DNA of 64,000 bases, taken from Otis tarda (taxonomy: Eukaryota; Chordata; Aves; Otidiformes; Otididae). Positions 45,701 to 58,691 of this stretch are shown piece after piece; the stretch's first letter is position 1; every line of letters begins with the position of its first letter. The stretch is taken from the NCBI GenBank assembly GCA_026413225.1, contig CM048552.1:140257053-140321052 (forward strand), written 5' to 3'. A program made the position numbers and the translations under genes. The notes below the pieces were generated by a model. It worked only from the letters and a program-made list of their open reading frames with translations, was not told the DNA's origin and did not search any database.

Positions 45701-48700
45701 TAATATACAGTCTTAAATGAAAGCATCTGCTTTGACTTCAGTTAAAATTAAATGTTTAGAATTAATTATTGAAAGTAGATAGAACTTTAAGTGTCTCATC
45801 ATCAAGAACTTGATTAGTATTCTTTATAGCACTGATAATAAAAGGTATGCTTGCAATTCCTTTGGATTTCTCATTTATTATTACAGTTTCTCATTAAAAT
45901 ACATTCCTTTAATATACAATTTTAAAAGTGTTCCTAAAAGTTCCAGTTTCCATGCTGGATTATTTATTTGTAATTTTGCATCATTATTAAAGAATTCAAC
46001 CTGATAATACTGGTACTAGTCCCTGACTATCTTCAGATTCTGCTTAGGTGGACTAGACATAGATGTTGCCTATGCACCAGATTTTTATCTGTAAAATGGA
46101 AGATTTATTTTTTTTAAATTAATATTTTTATTTATACATATACATATATGAAAGATAAAGATCTAGTTATGTAATTTCATCAGTCTCGAAACTTTATGTC
46201 ATTCACTGAGACTGAAACAATGAAAAGAAAGCTTTAAGTTTTGTAAAATGAAAAAAAAAATGGGTTATTGAAATACATACTTTCACACCACTGCCCAAGT
46301 GTGGCATTGCAAAAACCAAGAGACCTGTGGTTTCAGGTTTAAACATGCTAGAATCTAGTATTATTTTCACACCTACCACATTCTTACTAATCCACAAGTT
46401 ATGGAGCTTTATGCAATGCTAAGGACTTTAACATTGCACCCAAACTGTATAAAAATGAAACTTTAAATATAATGTCTGTCAGACCTAAGAAGCTTTCAAT
46501 CATTTTGTGCTAGACCAATGTTTCAACACCCTTCTCTGATGCTCAGGCAGGGCTTCGAAATACATTGACTCTTTCAGTAATTCACTTCACAGTGTGGCAC
46601 CAGGAAGAGTTGCATTGGTGGAAATAAAGAATTGATGACTTGTGGTTTATGAAAAAGACAGAAGGACTCTAAATCTTAATACAAGATTTTGAAAATGAGG
46701 ACAGACAGAGAGTAGGAACAAACAGTCATCAATTATTTACAAAAGATGCTTCCTTCTGTCTAGTACTGTATTTGTATACATGTTCCACTGACTTCATCCT
46801 GGCCTGTCTGTTGCATTTAGACTGCTTTGTAATTTTCTCAGCAAAAGTAGGACTCTGGGATAGATCTGATGGTTTGATTCAACTCAGAGAAATCTCACCT
46901 TTGAGAATATCTGTGGAGCAAAAGACATCTGCTCCCAGGATGGTAGAGACACAAAAAAAAGATAATTTTAGGCATTGGCTCGAGGCAAAAAGTTTACACT
47001 TCTAAGGTAGTAAACTGTTCCAGGCTCTCTGTGCATAAAGGCAACAGTTGTCTTTCTGTCACTAATATTCATAAAGGAACTTCACAAAGATCATTGTAAA
47101 ACACATTCACTACTTTTAACAGAGCATCTGATTTTGGATTACGATTCTGAAACAAACAACACATCTGAAAATGAAACAAATAATTTCACTTATCCTCACT
47201 ACAGTAAATTGAGGAGCCAAAATAAGGTCCATAATGCCAACTCTTTTTTTTTTTTAAAAAAAAAAAGTGTAAATTATTTGAATCACTAGTGACTACACTA
47301 TTTTTCTTAGTAATCTAGAAGACGGAGATTCATCTTACAAGTTACTTCTCTTGAGTTATAGCTTTCCTAGAAGTGAGGTAGGTGTTTAAAACTTCATGAC
47401 CAATCCCATTTGCTATATTAGAAGATCAGTTTGTGAAGGCAGATCTACAAAACACATCTCAAGTGACCAGTGTAAGCACAGTTAACTCTGACTTTGTATA
47501 TTCAAGTCTCTGGACTTTTACAGATTCCTTGAAAGTTTATACAATTCTCCACTGCTTAGCTTCGAAGTTGTAGGTCCTCTCTGTGTAACTGTACTGGAAA
47601 ACAACCAAAATAAATGCCTTAGAGAAATTTGTAGATAAAATTTGTAGACTCTGTTCTACCCTGCTTGTTTCAATAGATACTAAAGACATTCATTTCAAGC
47701 CTAAAACATTTTTGGAGTCTCAGCAGTAAGTTGGTCCACTTTTTATGCGCTGATATGCTTCTTAAACTACATTATTTTCTTTCACATATTCATTTTTCAT
47801 TCCTTTCATTTCTTGGCAAAAGGACTTCATTAAATTTTTTCAGAGTTCTTAGGTTTTGAGAACCTGCTGTGTTTAACCGCCATCACTGCTAAGTTTTTTC
47901 CTGGGAGGAAGGAAATTGTTGTTGGATCTCTGTGCTGCATTTGGATCTAAACAAACATTATGTAGGAGTTTAATTCAAGACTTAAGGTTTTATGTCAATA
48001 GTCTGTACATGGATAGCTTATAATGTTTACTACATACATTATATGTTGATGTTTATGCTCCAAGCAAACTGCAGCAATGAAAATTTGTCTTTGGATTATA
48101 TCATAGGCTCTGTTGGATCATCTGAACTAAAACTGTGTTCTTTGGTTTTGCTTGGATACATAAGTAGTTGCTTCTGCTTTATAACTGCATAAATAATTTT
48201 TCTTGGACCCAAATTTCCTATGTAAATGCTGCAATGAGTTAAAATTCAGTTCCAATAACATTTGCCTTTGTGAAAACATTGTTTCCAGTCCATTCATTCA
48301 GTATAATATCCCCTGGAATGCCATTAGAAAAGGTGCATAAATACAGCCAAGAAACTCCTAATTTTATTCCATGAAATGTTTCCCTAACTTCTTTTTTTTT
48401 TTATGTACTCAAAATCTCATAATCTCATTTTTTTTTCTCACAAAGATATAATTTATTTTATTCTGTAAAGGTATAAAAATACAAAGGTATCTTCACACAC
48501 TTACATAAAGTTGCTTTCCACAAAGGTACAAAAATATCAGTGGTGCTCATTGATTGACTTACACTGACTTCTGCAAGTCTTCTTTCTTTCACCCATTCCA
48601 TAGCACTCTTGAACCTCTATTTTTACACATTCCTTCTTTTTATCTTTTTCTTTATTCTTTTATCTTCCAGTGAAACTGTGCAGGAGTTAATACAGTTTTA

Positions 48701-50060
48701 GTTCCTCATGTAATGAAATTTAGTCTTTAATCTTTTAAAGGATTTGATTTGCCCAACAGACAAATCAGTAACATAATTTTAAATGCACGCGTTTGCCAGG
48801 GAACTGAAGAGACTTTAGTTTTTCTCTCACCGCTGTCTTCTGTATGTCTGGTCCAGTTTCATTTTTTGCCTTCACAGATGATGTGGGAATGGGATCATTT
48901 ATCTAGGATTTTGGTATTCCACCTACCTCTATTGGGACAAGAACTCCAGTTGTCTGCCTGCTGCCCAGAAAACCCAAACAAACAGCCAGTACACAAGCGC
49001 GCCTCCTGTTCAGTGGCTCTGAGCTATCCAGAACATACTTTGCAAACACTGACCATCTGCTCCCTTATTCTGCAGTCAGGTTTGCAGTGGACATCAAAGG
49101 TAGGCAATGAGTGCTATAGCTTTTCCAGGATAAATAAAAGGGCCACAGTACTGGGCACAGTATACTCCTGGATTTACTATAGGTGGATCCATGCAAATCA
49201 GCAGACTTTCCTGTCATTTTCTGGGCTGCTCAAGAACCAAAATGATGCCTGTCTTCCATAGGTTGTTAATTTTGTCAAAGTGCCCATGATCCTTTCTGCC
49301 TTTAATCTGTTAATCTTTACAACATTGTAAAGGGCTATAAAACCATTGCCTTTACACAGGGAGAGAACAGTGTTCTAGAGACAAAAATGAGGTGGAATTC
49401 GGACAAAATTCAAACAGATCTGAAAGTCTGCTGCTCCAAATATGACCAGCTACTCTCTCTTTTGCAATGCCACTAAACTTAATTATGTATCTTTTAAAGT
49501 TGCTTGCTTTCTGTCCATAGGAACATGCAAATTTGCTCAGACTTCACAGGGCTGAGAACTTATCAGATATTCCTAAACACAAAAAGAGTCTAGAAATCAG
49601 TCATGTTTCCAGCTATACGTCTTCTGCTGATATTTTCACAGTATATCCACTGGCTTGCATTTCTCACTAAAATGCTTATACACATCACAATTTCTTCTGA
49701 ACTACAGAGAAAGGAAGAAGAAAGTAGTGAACATGTTATCAAAATATGTATACAGTAAGACTGTAGTGTAACAAAATGCAGTAGCAGTAGGAACATTTGT
49801 CAAGTATTTGACTGCAGTCCTGTTGTCAGCTCAATGGCACTTAAAAAAATCCCTCTCCCTTCCCTGAAGGAATGTTTTATCCATCTCATTCTATAAATGT
49901 AGGCTAAACTGAGTAGAGGGACACTCTGCCCCTCTTGTTGAAACCTGTTTCTCTCAGCAAAAGTATTATTGTGGGTGAAAAGACAAGTCTCACCTTCATT
50001 CTCTAGAAAAAGAATTTTCTCACTTCTTCAGACTAAATGAGCTGAGCTTAGAATACTATG
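42716..50060. other. Long AT-rich intergenic stretch with simple repeats
   Basis: No recognised gene or repeat family in 7.3 kb. Simple sequences: T/G-rich (TTTTG-type) at about 43030-43090, A/C-rich (AAAAC-type) at about 43446-43486, and T12A11 at 47244-47266. A 170-codon open frame at 48749-49261 (plus) is the longest outside repeats but shows no domain, signal peptide or family resemblance. Its start context and neighbours give no support. Confidence 0.55.
47244..47266. repeat. T12A11 perfect palindromic run
   Basis: Twelve T followed directly by eleven A. The run is self-complementary and can extrude as a hairpin or cruciform. Confidence 0.95.
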
Positions 50061-51745
50061 TTCATAGAATCATAGAATCATAGAAGACTAGAATAGTTTG
50101 AGTTGGAAGAGACCTTTAAAGGTCATCTAGTCAAATTCTCCTGCAAGGAGCAGGGAGATCTTCAACTAGATCAGGTTGCTCAGAGCCCTGTCGAACCTCA
50201 CATTTAATGTTTCCAGGGATGAGGCATCTGCCACCTCTCTGGGCAACCTTTTACAGTGTTCTATCACCCTCATTGTAATTTTTTTCCTTGTATCCAGTCT
50301 GAATCTACCATCTTTTATTTTAAAACCATTACCCCTTGTCCTATCACAACAGGCCCTGCTGAAGAGTTTCTGCCCATATTTCTTAAAAACTATCTTTAGG
50401 TACTGGAAGGCAGCTATCAGGTCTCCCAGAGCCTTCTCTTCTGCAGGCTGAACAGCCCCAACTCTCTCAGCCTGTCTTCATAGGAGAGGTGCTCCAGCCC
50501 TCTGATCATCTTCGTAGTCGTCCTCTGGACCTTCTCCAACAGGTCCATCTCCTTCTTATGTTGGGGGCTCCAGAGCTGGACGTAGTACTCCAGGTGGGGT
50601 CTCACGAGATCAGAATAAAGGGGCAGAATCACCTCCCTCGACCTGCTGGCCATGCTCCTTTTGATGCAGCCTAGGATGCGGTTGGCTTTCTGGGCTACAA
50701 GGAAGCATTGCTGGCTCATGTTGAGCCTCTTGTTCACTAGTACTCCCAAGTCCTTCTCCTCAGGGTTGCTCTCAATCCATACTCTGACCAGCCTGTATTT
50801 GCTCTTGGGATTGCCCCGACCCATGTGCAGCATCTTGCACTTGGCCTTGTTGAACCTCTCCAGCCTGTCTAGGTCCTTCTGGATGCACCACACAGCTCAA
50901 TATCATTGGTGAACTTGCTGAGGGCGCACTCCATCCTATTGTCCATGTTCACCAATGAAGATGTTAAACAGCACTGGTCCCTATATCGACGCCTGAGGAA
51001 CACTACTTGTCACTAGTCTCCACCTGGACATCAAGCCATTGACCACAACTCTTCGAGTGTGGCCCTCCAGTCAATTCCTTATCCATTGAGTGGTCTGTCC
51101 ATCAAACTCATGTCTCTCCAGTTTAGAGATAAGCATGTTGTGCAGGACAGTGTCAAATTCTTTGCACAAGTTCAGGTAGATGACATCAACTGGTCATCCC
51201 TTATCCACCAACACTGTAATAATGTCATAAAGGGCCATTAAATTGGTCAGGCACGATCTGCACTTAGTGAAGCCATGTTGACTGTCATCAGTCACCTTAT
51301 TTTCCATGTGCCTTAGTATAGCTTCCAGGAGGATGTGCTTCATGACCTTGCCAGGCACAGAGGTGAGACTGAGTGGCCTGTACTTCTTCAGGTCTTCCTT
51401 ATTTCCCTATTTAAAAACAAGGGTTATCTTTCCCTTTCTCCAGACAGTGGGTACCTCACCAGACTGCCATAACTTCTCAGATATGATGGACAGTGCCTTG
51501 GCAACTTCATCCACAAGTTCCCTCAGGACCTGTGGGTACATGTCATCAGGTCCCATGGACTTGTGCACCTTCAGGTTTCTTAGATGGTCCTAGACCTGAT
51601 CTTCTCCTATACTGGGCAGCTCTTCATTGTCTCAGTTTCTCCCTTTGCCTTCTGTGACTTAGGTGACGTGGCTAGAGCCCTTGCTGATAAAGAGTGAGAC
51701 AAAAATTAATTGAGTAGCTCATCCTTCTCCATATCCTGGGTAACA
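50061..51745 (-). mobile_element. CR1 LINE, older copy, 1.7 kb
   Basis: Starts with two inverted tail units (CATAGAATCATAGAATCATAG) and follows the CR1 order through the RT. It lacks the stretch just after 'gtccttctggatg' (about 50885, with the 'catccctcccttccag' block gone) and carries many substitutions. A 158-codon RT piece (50893-50417) with '[21 protein letters not shown]' is left; the region of the catalytic box is frameshifted. The right boundary is approximate, near 'atcctgggtaacat'. Confidence 0.92.
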
Positions 51746-53644
51746 TATCCTGGTAGCTAACCTGACCTGTTTCAGTTGCCAATCCTAGGAGCAGATGGAT
51801 CACTATCACCTAGTGCGTCTTTCTGCCCATTGTCTGATAGGAGTTTTGGGTCTACAGCTGATATGTAGCCATCTAACTTCAGTCAAAAATTAGGATAGAC
51901 CATAAAGATTTGGTCACTGAATGTTAAGCTAATGAGTCGAAGTTCAGCTATTTTAAAGAGTTTAGACTCACCATTGTGAAGAAAGAGATAGGAACTGCTG
52001 GAGGGCTTCCCATCTTTGTTTCCTCTGATTTTACCATTTGTTGCTATTTGCTTTAAAGACAGCACCACTGGCTCAGTTAGTCTAGAGTCCACTCTTTGAG
52101 ATGTCTCAATTTATTTGTGTGTTCAAGTTATTTAAAAATTCAAGTGAAAAAGACATATATATGTAGAGGTCCCTAAGAAATTATCTTGTCTTTTGTTATT
52201 CCTTGCTCATTCTTCTTGAACCTTATGATAGACTGTGAAAGAGAAAGCATCAGAATATATCTCTTGCCACAAAGCTTTGGGGGAAAAAAAAAGTGTTTTG
52301 CTGGCAAGGTATTTTAAATTATTTATTATACATTTCTATATTTTAGGTGAGGATTTTTGTGCCTTAAAGTATTATAAGAGGTCTTTTGTGCCTTTTGTCA
52401 GCACAAAACAGTGTCCATATATGACTGAACTACCACTTATTTACAGATGTTCTCTGGATTTTCATCTGTTACATAATTTTTAGTCACAATACTATACAGA
52501 GGTTATTATATTCCTACCAGTGTAAGCCTAAATATATAAAACTTAAAAAAAAATAATTTTTTAAATTGTATACCTGTTTGCTTTAATCAGATAGTCAATT
52601 TTGAAATTGTTTCTATTGCAGTATAAAATGTGAACTTTAGTTTTTCTTTACATAACTTTGTTCTTCCATCTCTGTGAATTGCATGTCATATAAAAGGTTA
52701 CTTGTAGTATTCCCATGGTGAATCTGAAGACAAGTAATAACTAGTTTTGTGTTTTGTGCTTTGAATGGCAAGCCATTGATAATCTCTCAAATCTTTGGAT
52801 GTCATAGTGAGACTGCTGGAGTTTCTAAAATTAAGTTTCTCTGGTACTCTTTTTGTTGAATAATTAACTACTCTAGCTGAATAGAGACAGGGCTGGTTGG
52901 TTATTCAGCTTTTTCTATTTGCATCTCTATAAACTATATTACCACTAACTCCTTAATGTTTTGACAGATACTTAAAGCATTATGTAGTTCTTGGAAATCT
53001 ATTAGCACTTGCATTCTGTAATGTATTATGCCTCCTCTTTAGCGTTAGACTGACATGATTCTTTGATATTATATAGAGAACTGAAAAATGAAAAGGTAAA
53101 AAAATATGACTTACTTATGTACCTATTATGATGAATTCTGATAAATTAATTCAAGTTAGATTCCTTTTATGTAGCCAGTGAGATCTGAAGTGATATAACT
53201 GAAACTACTCTGTTTCATTCTGCTCTGTTTTTTTTTCAATTAAATTATGCTAAGAATTATAATTCATACCAGTCCTCAGGTAGTTGCCTTAGTTTAATAC
53301 TAGTTCAAAAATCTCAGTGATCACAAGGTAGTTTTCTATTAAGACTTAAACAAATAATACAACAAGGAACTACTATATTCCCAATTATATCAAAATTGCA
53401 AGTAAGATAGCAGGGCCATTGAAAAGTGTTTAAGCTTCTGGATTTTGATAAATAAAGCAACAAAATTTTCCAGAGGAGCAGCCAAAAACCCCATCATGTC
53501 ATAAATGCATTTATAATCTGATAGATAGCTGATGAGAGATTTTTTTCCTCAGGAAACCTGTGTAGCAAATGAAACTGCTTGTTGAAAATATATTTTTAAA
53601 GGACACAGCTGATTCTCTGAGATATGGAAGTCACCTTTCTTAAA
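51746..53644. other. AT-rich intergenic DNA, nothing recognised
   Basis: No gene or repeat family recognised. Short A and T runs only. Confidence 0.55.
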
Positions 53645-54798
53645 TGTTCTGGTTTTATTTGGGGGGGAGGGGCTACAGTGGTAGCTTCTGCAAGATGCTG
53701 GTAGAAGTTGCTCCCCTTTGTTCAGTGGACTCCGCCGGGCCTAGGGTGGACCCACTGCTGGCCAAGGCCCAGCCAATTGGTAGCAGAATGTTCCCTGATA
53801 ACACCTCTGCAATAACGTATTTAAGAAGGGGAAAACAGAAAAAAAAAAAGAGAAGAGAAGAGAATATGTGAAGAAGCTGAGTGGGGGCAGAGGCGCAGAG
53901 GGGGAGGCACAGGCCTCACGGGCCTTGCAGGCCTCAACCTCTGGCCTCTTGCCAGGCGGCCGACTGGGCCCGACTCGGCACAGCCCGGCTGCAAGAAGTG
54001 GAGAGGAGATGAGCTGGATGATGTGAAGAGATTCTGAGAGGTGTCTGCCAGCCTGTTGTGAAGAACTTTTTCTTGTGAGAGAAACGGCTGCAGATGCCAA
54101 GGTCAGTGGAGAAGGAGGGGGAGGAGTAATGCGGCTCCTGGCCAAGATTCCCCTGCAGCCTGTGGTGACGACCATGGTGGAGCAAGTTGTCCCCCTGCAG
54201 CCCATGGAGGTCCATGGAGGACCTTGGAGCCCATGAAGGACCCCACACTGGGACAAGTGGATACCCGAAGGAGGCTGTGGCCCGTGGAGGGCCTGCTGGG
54301 GCAGCTGTTCTGGAGGGACTGCACCCTGTGGAAGAGATGACCCACGCTGGAGCAGTTTCAGGAAGGACCTCAGCCTGTGGGAGGGACCCCACGCTGGAGC
54401 AGGGGAGGAATGTGAGGAGTTCTTCCCTCGACCATGAAGCAGCGGCGTTAAACAACACGTGATAAACTGACCGCAACCCCTATTCCCTCTTCCCCCCTGT
54501 GCCGCTCGGTGGGGGGAAGGTAGTAGAGATAATGTTAAGCTTGGGAAGAGGGAGGGGTGGAGGGAGGTTATCTTGTTCTCTTTCTCGTTATCTTGCTTTG
54601 GTTTTAGAAATAAACGAACAGTTTTCCCCAAGTCAAGTCTCTTTTGCCTATAATGGTAACTTTAAGGATTTTCTCCCTGTCCTTATCTCAAACCTTGAGC
54701 TGTTTTTTCTTGTATTATCTCTCCCTATTCTCTTGGGGGGTGAGGGGAGTGAGAGAGAGACTGCGTAGTCTGGTCCCGATCAGGGCTGGACTACGACA
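53645..54798 (+). mobile_element. ERVL-like solo LTR, 1154 bp, copy 2 of 3
   Basis: Starts TGTTCTGGTTTTATTTGG and ends GGGCTGGACTACGACA. A TATTTAAG box lies at 53818-53825 and AATAAA at 54609-54614. Block order equals that of the copies at 38386 and 58692, but in the opposite orientation. Flanks TTAAA/ATGAT do not match, so the target duplication is lost or the copy has recombined. The 296-codon minus-strand open frame (53741-54631) is antisense to the LTR and shared in broken form with the sister copies, so it is incidental. Confidence 0.88.
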
Positions 54799-56639
54799 AT
54801 GATAGAATAGAAAAAAAAGCAGGATAACTACATCCCTGAGATAAAAAATTGTAGTTATAGTAAATGACATTGTAGATGTTAAACTAGGGAAATAAGAGGA
54901 GTATTTAAATTGATAAAGAGATGATTAGGATGAGCTTGAAAAATATTAATACAAAATGGATAAAAAAAGGAAGCTGCTTAGTTGCAGAGTGACAATGACA
55001 GATTGAATAATGGAATAAAATGAACAGTAGATTTTTTTGTTTTCACAAAAATATTATCACAAGTTATCTAAACCTAGTATTGATAATACTAGTATATAAG
55101 AAGCCTCAAGCTACCTCTTATTTCATTGAAAAAGAATACTTTGGATAAGAGCACACTCATGGCTGAGGCAGTTTCTGCTCTATTAAACTACACAGGAAGG
55201 AAATGCTATTTCAATATCAGAAGATGGTCCTTGGTCATTGCTCAAATTATTTTCAAAGGAATTATGAGCTTGCCTTTCAGAAACTGTTAATTTTCCTGGA
55301 AATTTGGTATTATTATGGCTCTTTGCTACCATAGAAGCAACAGCTATAACTGTTACCCTTGGCCTGGTCAGATTATAAAATAAATGACCAGAATTTGTCA
55401 CTTAGATGCTGCTCTGAAATGTTAGATATTATTTTTCCTCAATCTCTCTTAAACATTGTCATGTTACTACCATATGGCGCATTAAATCCTGTAAGCTGGA
55501 GGTAGGGGACAGGACAGAGGAAACAGACAGCAAACTTTTAGAACTTTTTCATCCTGGCTCAGGATACGCAGTGTGCATGGCAGCAGAGCTGAGGGCTGTC
55601 TGGTTTGGGTTTAGTTTCAGAATCTGTATGATAAGAATTAGCAAGCAGATTTGGGGCATGAAGATGGCAGTTTACATGATGCTTTTGAAAGTCTGATAGA
55701 TTTCAAACACGAAATATTTCACATTTCACAATATGAAATATTTTAGGATGAATGAGGTGAACGCGGTTCATGAAGAAGAGGTAAAATTAAGGAAGGTTGT
55801 AAGTTTTCTTGGAACACATACTTTTCAATAGCAAACATTACCAAATACTGTAAATAAGATGACACGCACAAACGAGTAGAACTGCTGTAATAGTATGAAA
55901 GTCAGACAAGAAGAGGACATTAATTTCCTTCAAGGCTTGAATTTCAAGCAAATATGTAACGTAAAAGCTATAACTCTGTCTACAGTATTTTTATGGTATC
56001 CACTGATATTTTGAGAAATGTTAATTTATAACATTTACTAAATTCAGTATAATTAGGGTTTTATTTTTTTTGTTATTTCTTCATAACAATAAACTTTAAT
56101 TAACAGGGAATTGCACTTTAAATATTCTAAATTTTCTCATTTATTTATTTATTCCTCTATGAATGTCAATTTAGAAAATGGCACTATTTTAGCGTTTTGA
56201 CGTTCTTTTTGAAATTTAAGCAAAATAATTTAGCCTTTTCTGTGTTATAAAAACATGCTTTGTACATCAGTATATTTTAAAATAATATACATCTCCAAAC
56301 CCTTTCAGATTTGAAATAATCCTGTAATTATTTTCTGCATCATTTCAAATTTGTAACGCTTTTAGACAAAGACAGTATAATTTGCTTAGAGACTGAACTA
56401 ACAAAGTTCTGACTGTTTGCAAATCACACTTTGAGTCTTTTGCATACTAAAATAGTGATAAAAACACATACTGTATGATGAGCCTGACTGTACAAATATT
56501 ACCTTATTTAATTTTTCACAGAGAAAGATATGTGCAACAGCAAGACCTTATTATTCTTTCTTTCTATAAAACTTACATGAGAATATTTTGAATATAATTT
56601 GAGGGTATTCTGACATAAATGAAGAAATGTCTCTAATTT
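54799..56639. other. AT-rich intergenic DNA, nothing recognised
   Basis: No gene or repeat family recognised. Confidence 0.55.
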
Positions 56640-57709
56640 CCCCACCACCTCTCTGAGAAACCTGTTCCAGTGTTCTACAACTCGCATTGTTAAAAATTTT
56701 TTCCTAATATCCAATCTAAATCTACCTCCTTCTATTTTAAAGATATTACCCCTTGTCCTATCACAAAAGGCCCTACTGAACAGCCTCTCCCCATCTTTCC
56801 TGTAGGCCCCCTTGAGGTACTGGAAGACTGCTATCAGGTCTCCCCAGAGCCTCCTCTTCTCCAGGCTGAACAGCCCCAACTCTCTCAGCCTGTCCTCATA
56901 GGAAAGGTGCTCCAGCCCTCTTATTATCTTTTTGGTCCTCCTTTGGACCTTCTCCAACTGGTCCATGTCCTTCTTGTGTTGGGGGCTCCAGAACTGGACA
57001 CAGTACTCCAGGTGGGGTCTCACCAGGGCAGAGCAGAGGGGGAGAATCACCTCCCTTGACCTGCTGGCCACGCTCCTCTTGATGCAGCCCAGGATGCAGT
57101 TGGCCTTCTGGGCTGCAAGGGCGCATTGCCGGCTCATGTTAAGCTTCTCATCCACCAGCACTCCCAAGTCTTTCTCCTCAGGGCTGCTCTCAATCCATTC
57201 TCCGCCCAGCCTGTATTTGTGCCTGGGATTGCCCGACCCAGGTGCAGGACCTTGCACTTGGCATGGTTGAACTTCATGAGGTTGGTACGGGTCCACCTCT
57301 CCAGCCTGTTAAGATCCTTCTGGATGGCATCCCTCCCTTCCAGCATGTCAATGGCACTACACAGCTTGTTGTCATCGGTGAACTTGCTGAGAGTGCACTC
57401 TATCCCACTGTCCATGTCGCCGACAAAGATATTGAACAGGGCCGGGCCCAACACAGACCGCTGAGGGATGCCACTTGTGAGCGGTCTCCACTTGAACATC
57501 AAGCCGTTGACCCCCACTCTCTGAGTTTGGCCATCCAGCCAACTCCTTATCCACCAAATGGTCCATCCATCTAACCCATGTCTCTCCGGTTTAGAAAGAA
57601 GGATGTCATATGGGACAGTGTCAAAAGCTTTGCACAAGTCCAGGTAGATGATATCTGTTGCTTGTCCCTTGTCCACCGATGCTGTCACCCCGTCATAGAA
57701 GGCCACCAA
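56640..57709 (-). pseudogene. CR1 ORF2 reverse transcriptase remnant, one frameshift
   Basis: Upstream frame (57709-57134): [17 protein letters not shown] palm motif, then [14 protein letters not shown], where the usual PQG is PQR, then SKFTDDNKL, where the FADD box is FTDD. Downstream frame (57296 down to about 56640): '[19 protein letters not shown]', '[23 protein letters not shown]' and a C-terminal block. The frames change near 57230, where one base is missing in the run 'attgcccgaccc' relative to the copy at 40991. Residues beyond 56640 in the open frame are not CR1. Confidence 0.9.
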
Positions 57710-57721
57710 ATTGGTCAGGCA
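56640..57721 (-). mobile_element. CR1 LINE body without its 3' tail (inverted part of a split copy)
   Basis: Begins abruptly at 'ccaccacctctctgag', about 140 bp short of the normal CR1 3' end, and runs to a 5' truncation at 'accaaattggtcaggc'. It is close in sequence to the copy at 40991. The missing 3' end is found in the opposite orientation at 57905-58047. Confidence 0.94.
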
Positions 57722-57904
57722 ATGTATAAAAAAAGTGAAATATTAATGATATAATTCAAGATTGTGATCTGCAATGGCTAATTGATATTACATTCCCTTC
57801 ACTGAGTCTCTGAAATGTGAAGAACCTAAGGCCATGGCAATCCTGAGAGAGCAACAAACCAAACCCCTCACTTCAGAACACCTAAGAACTGACCAGCAAT
57901 TATG
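57722..57904. other. Non-CR1 spacer between the two halves of the split CR1
   Basis: About 183 bp of ordinary AT-rich sequence. It is best explained as host DNA that flanked the 5' end of the CR1 and was inverted together with the CR1 body. Confidence 0.5.
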
Positions 57905-58047
57905 TGGAAACGTTCAAGGCCAGGCTGGATGAGGCTCTGAGCAACCTGATCTAGTCAGGGATGTCCCTGCTCCTTGCAGGGGGGTTGGACTAGATGACCT
58001 TTGAAGGTCCCTTCCAACTCTAACCATTCTATGATTCTATGATTTTT
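57905..58047 (+). mobile_element. CR1 LINE 3' end (non-inverted part of the split copy)
   Basis: Starts 'tggaaacgttcaaggccaggctgg' and ends with the CR1 tail 'accattctatgattctatga'. It covers exactly the 140 bp absent from the CR1 body at 56640, less about 12 bp at the break. Confidence 0.94.
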
Positions 58048-58337
58048 TTACATTATCCTTAAATATTGTACCTATAACATCTCAGGATTTGTAAAGTCAG
58101 AAGTGTGGCGCTGATTGACTGTGAAAACGGTCTGCAGTATGCTTTCTGTTTGATACAGAATGTTTATAGCTAACAATAAATGAAACCAAAGCTAAATATA
58201 TTAACAGACCTGCACAGATCAGCCATGGTTCTAGTAGGTCTTGCATGCTATTTTTAATATTATTTCTAGTGCAGCAGAGCATTAGTATCAAAACCTACAT
58301 GAGCTGCAATGACAGTAGAAGAACAATAATGATGATA
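58048..58337. other. Intergenic DNA, nothing recognised
   Basis: Short AT-rich spacer between CR1 copies. Confidence 0.5.
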
Positions 58338-58691
58338 TTGACATGCTGGAGGGAAGGGACACCATCCGGGTGGACCTTGACAAGCTTGAGACGTTGGCCA
58401 TGCAAAACTCATGCAGTTCAATAAGACCAAGTGCAAGGTCCTGTGCATGACTCAGGGCAATCTCAAGCACAAATACAGGCATGGCACAGAATGGATTGAG
58501 AGCAACCCTGAGGAGAAGGATTTGGGAATGCTGGTTGACGACAAGCTCTACATGAGCCACCAATGTGTGCTTGCAGCCCAGAAAGCAAACCACATCCTGG
58601 GCTGCATCAAGAGGAGCATGGCCAGCAGGTTGAGTGAGGTGATTCTTCACCCCTACTCGGCTCTTGTGAGACCCCACCCGGAGTACTACAT
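58338..58691 (+). mobile_element. CR1 LINE, segment 1 (5' part), interrupted by an LTR
   Basis: Plus-strand CR1 from about the 'gacaccatccgg' position of ORF2 through 'ctcttgtgagaccccacccggagtactac', where the LTR begins. ORF2 remnants are readable (58411 on: 'NKTKCKVL', '[17 protein letters not shown]', '[12 protein letters not shown]'). It resumes at 60557 with 'tgtccagctctggag', the next CR1 words. Confidence 0.93.

Noticed and set aside
53741-54631. 296-codon minus-strand open frame
   Set aside because: Lies wholly inside an LTR, antisense to it, and similar but broken frames occur in the sister LTRs at 38546-39516 and 59004-59637. No domain was recognised.
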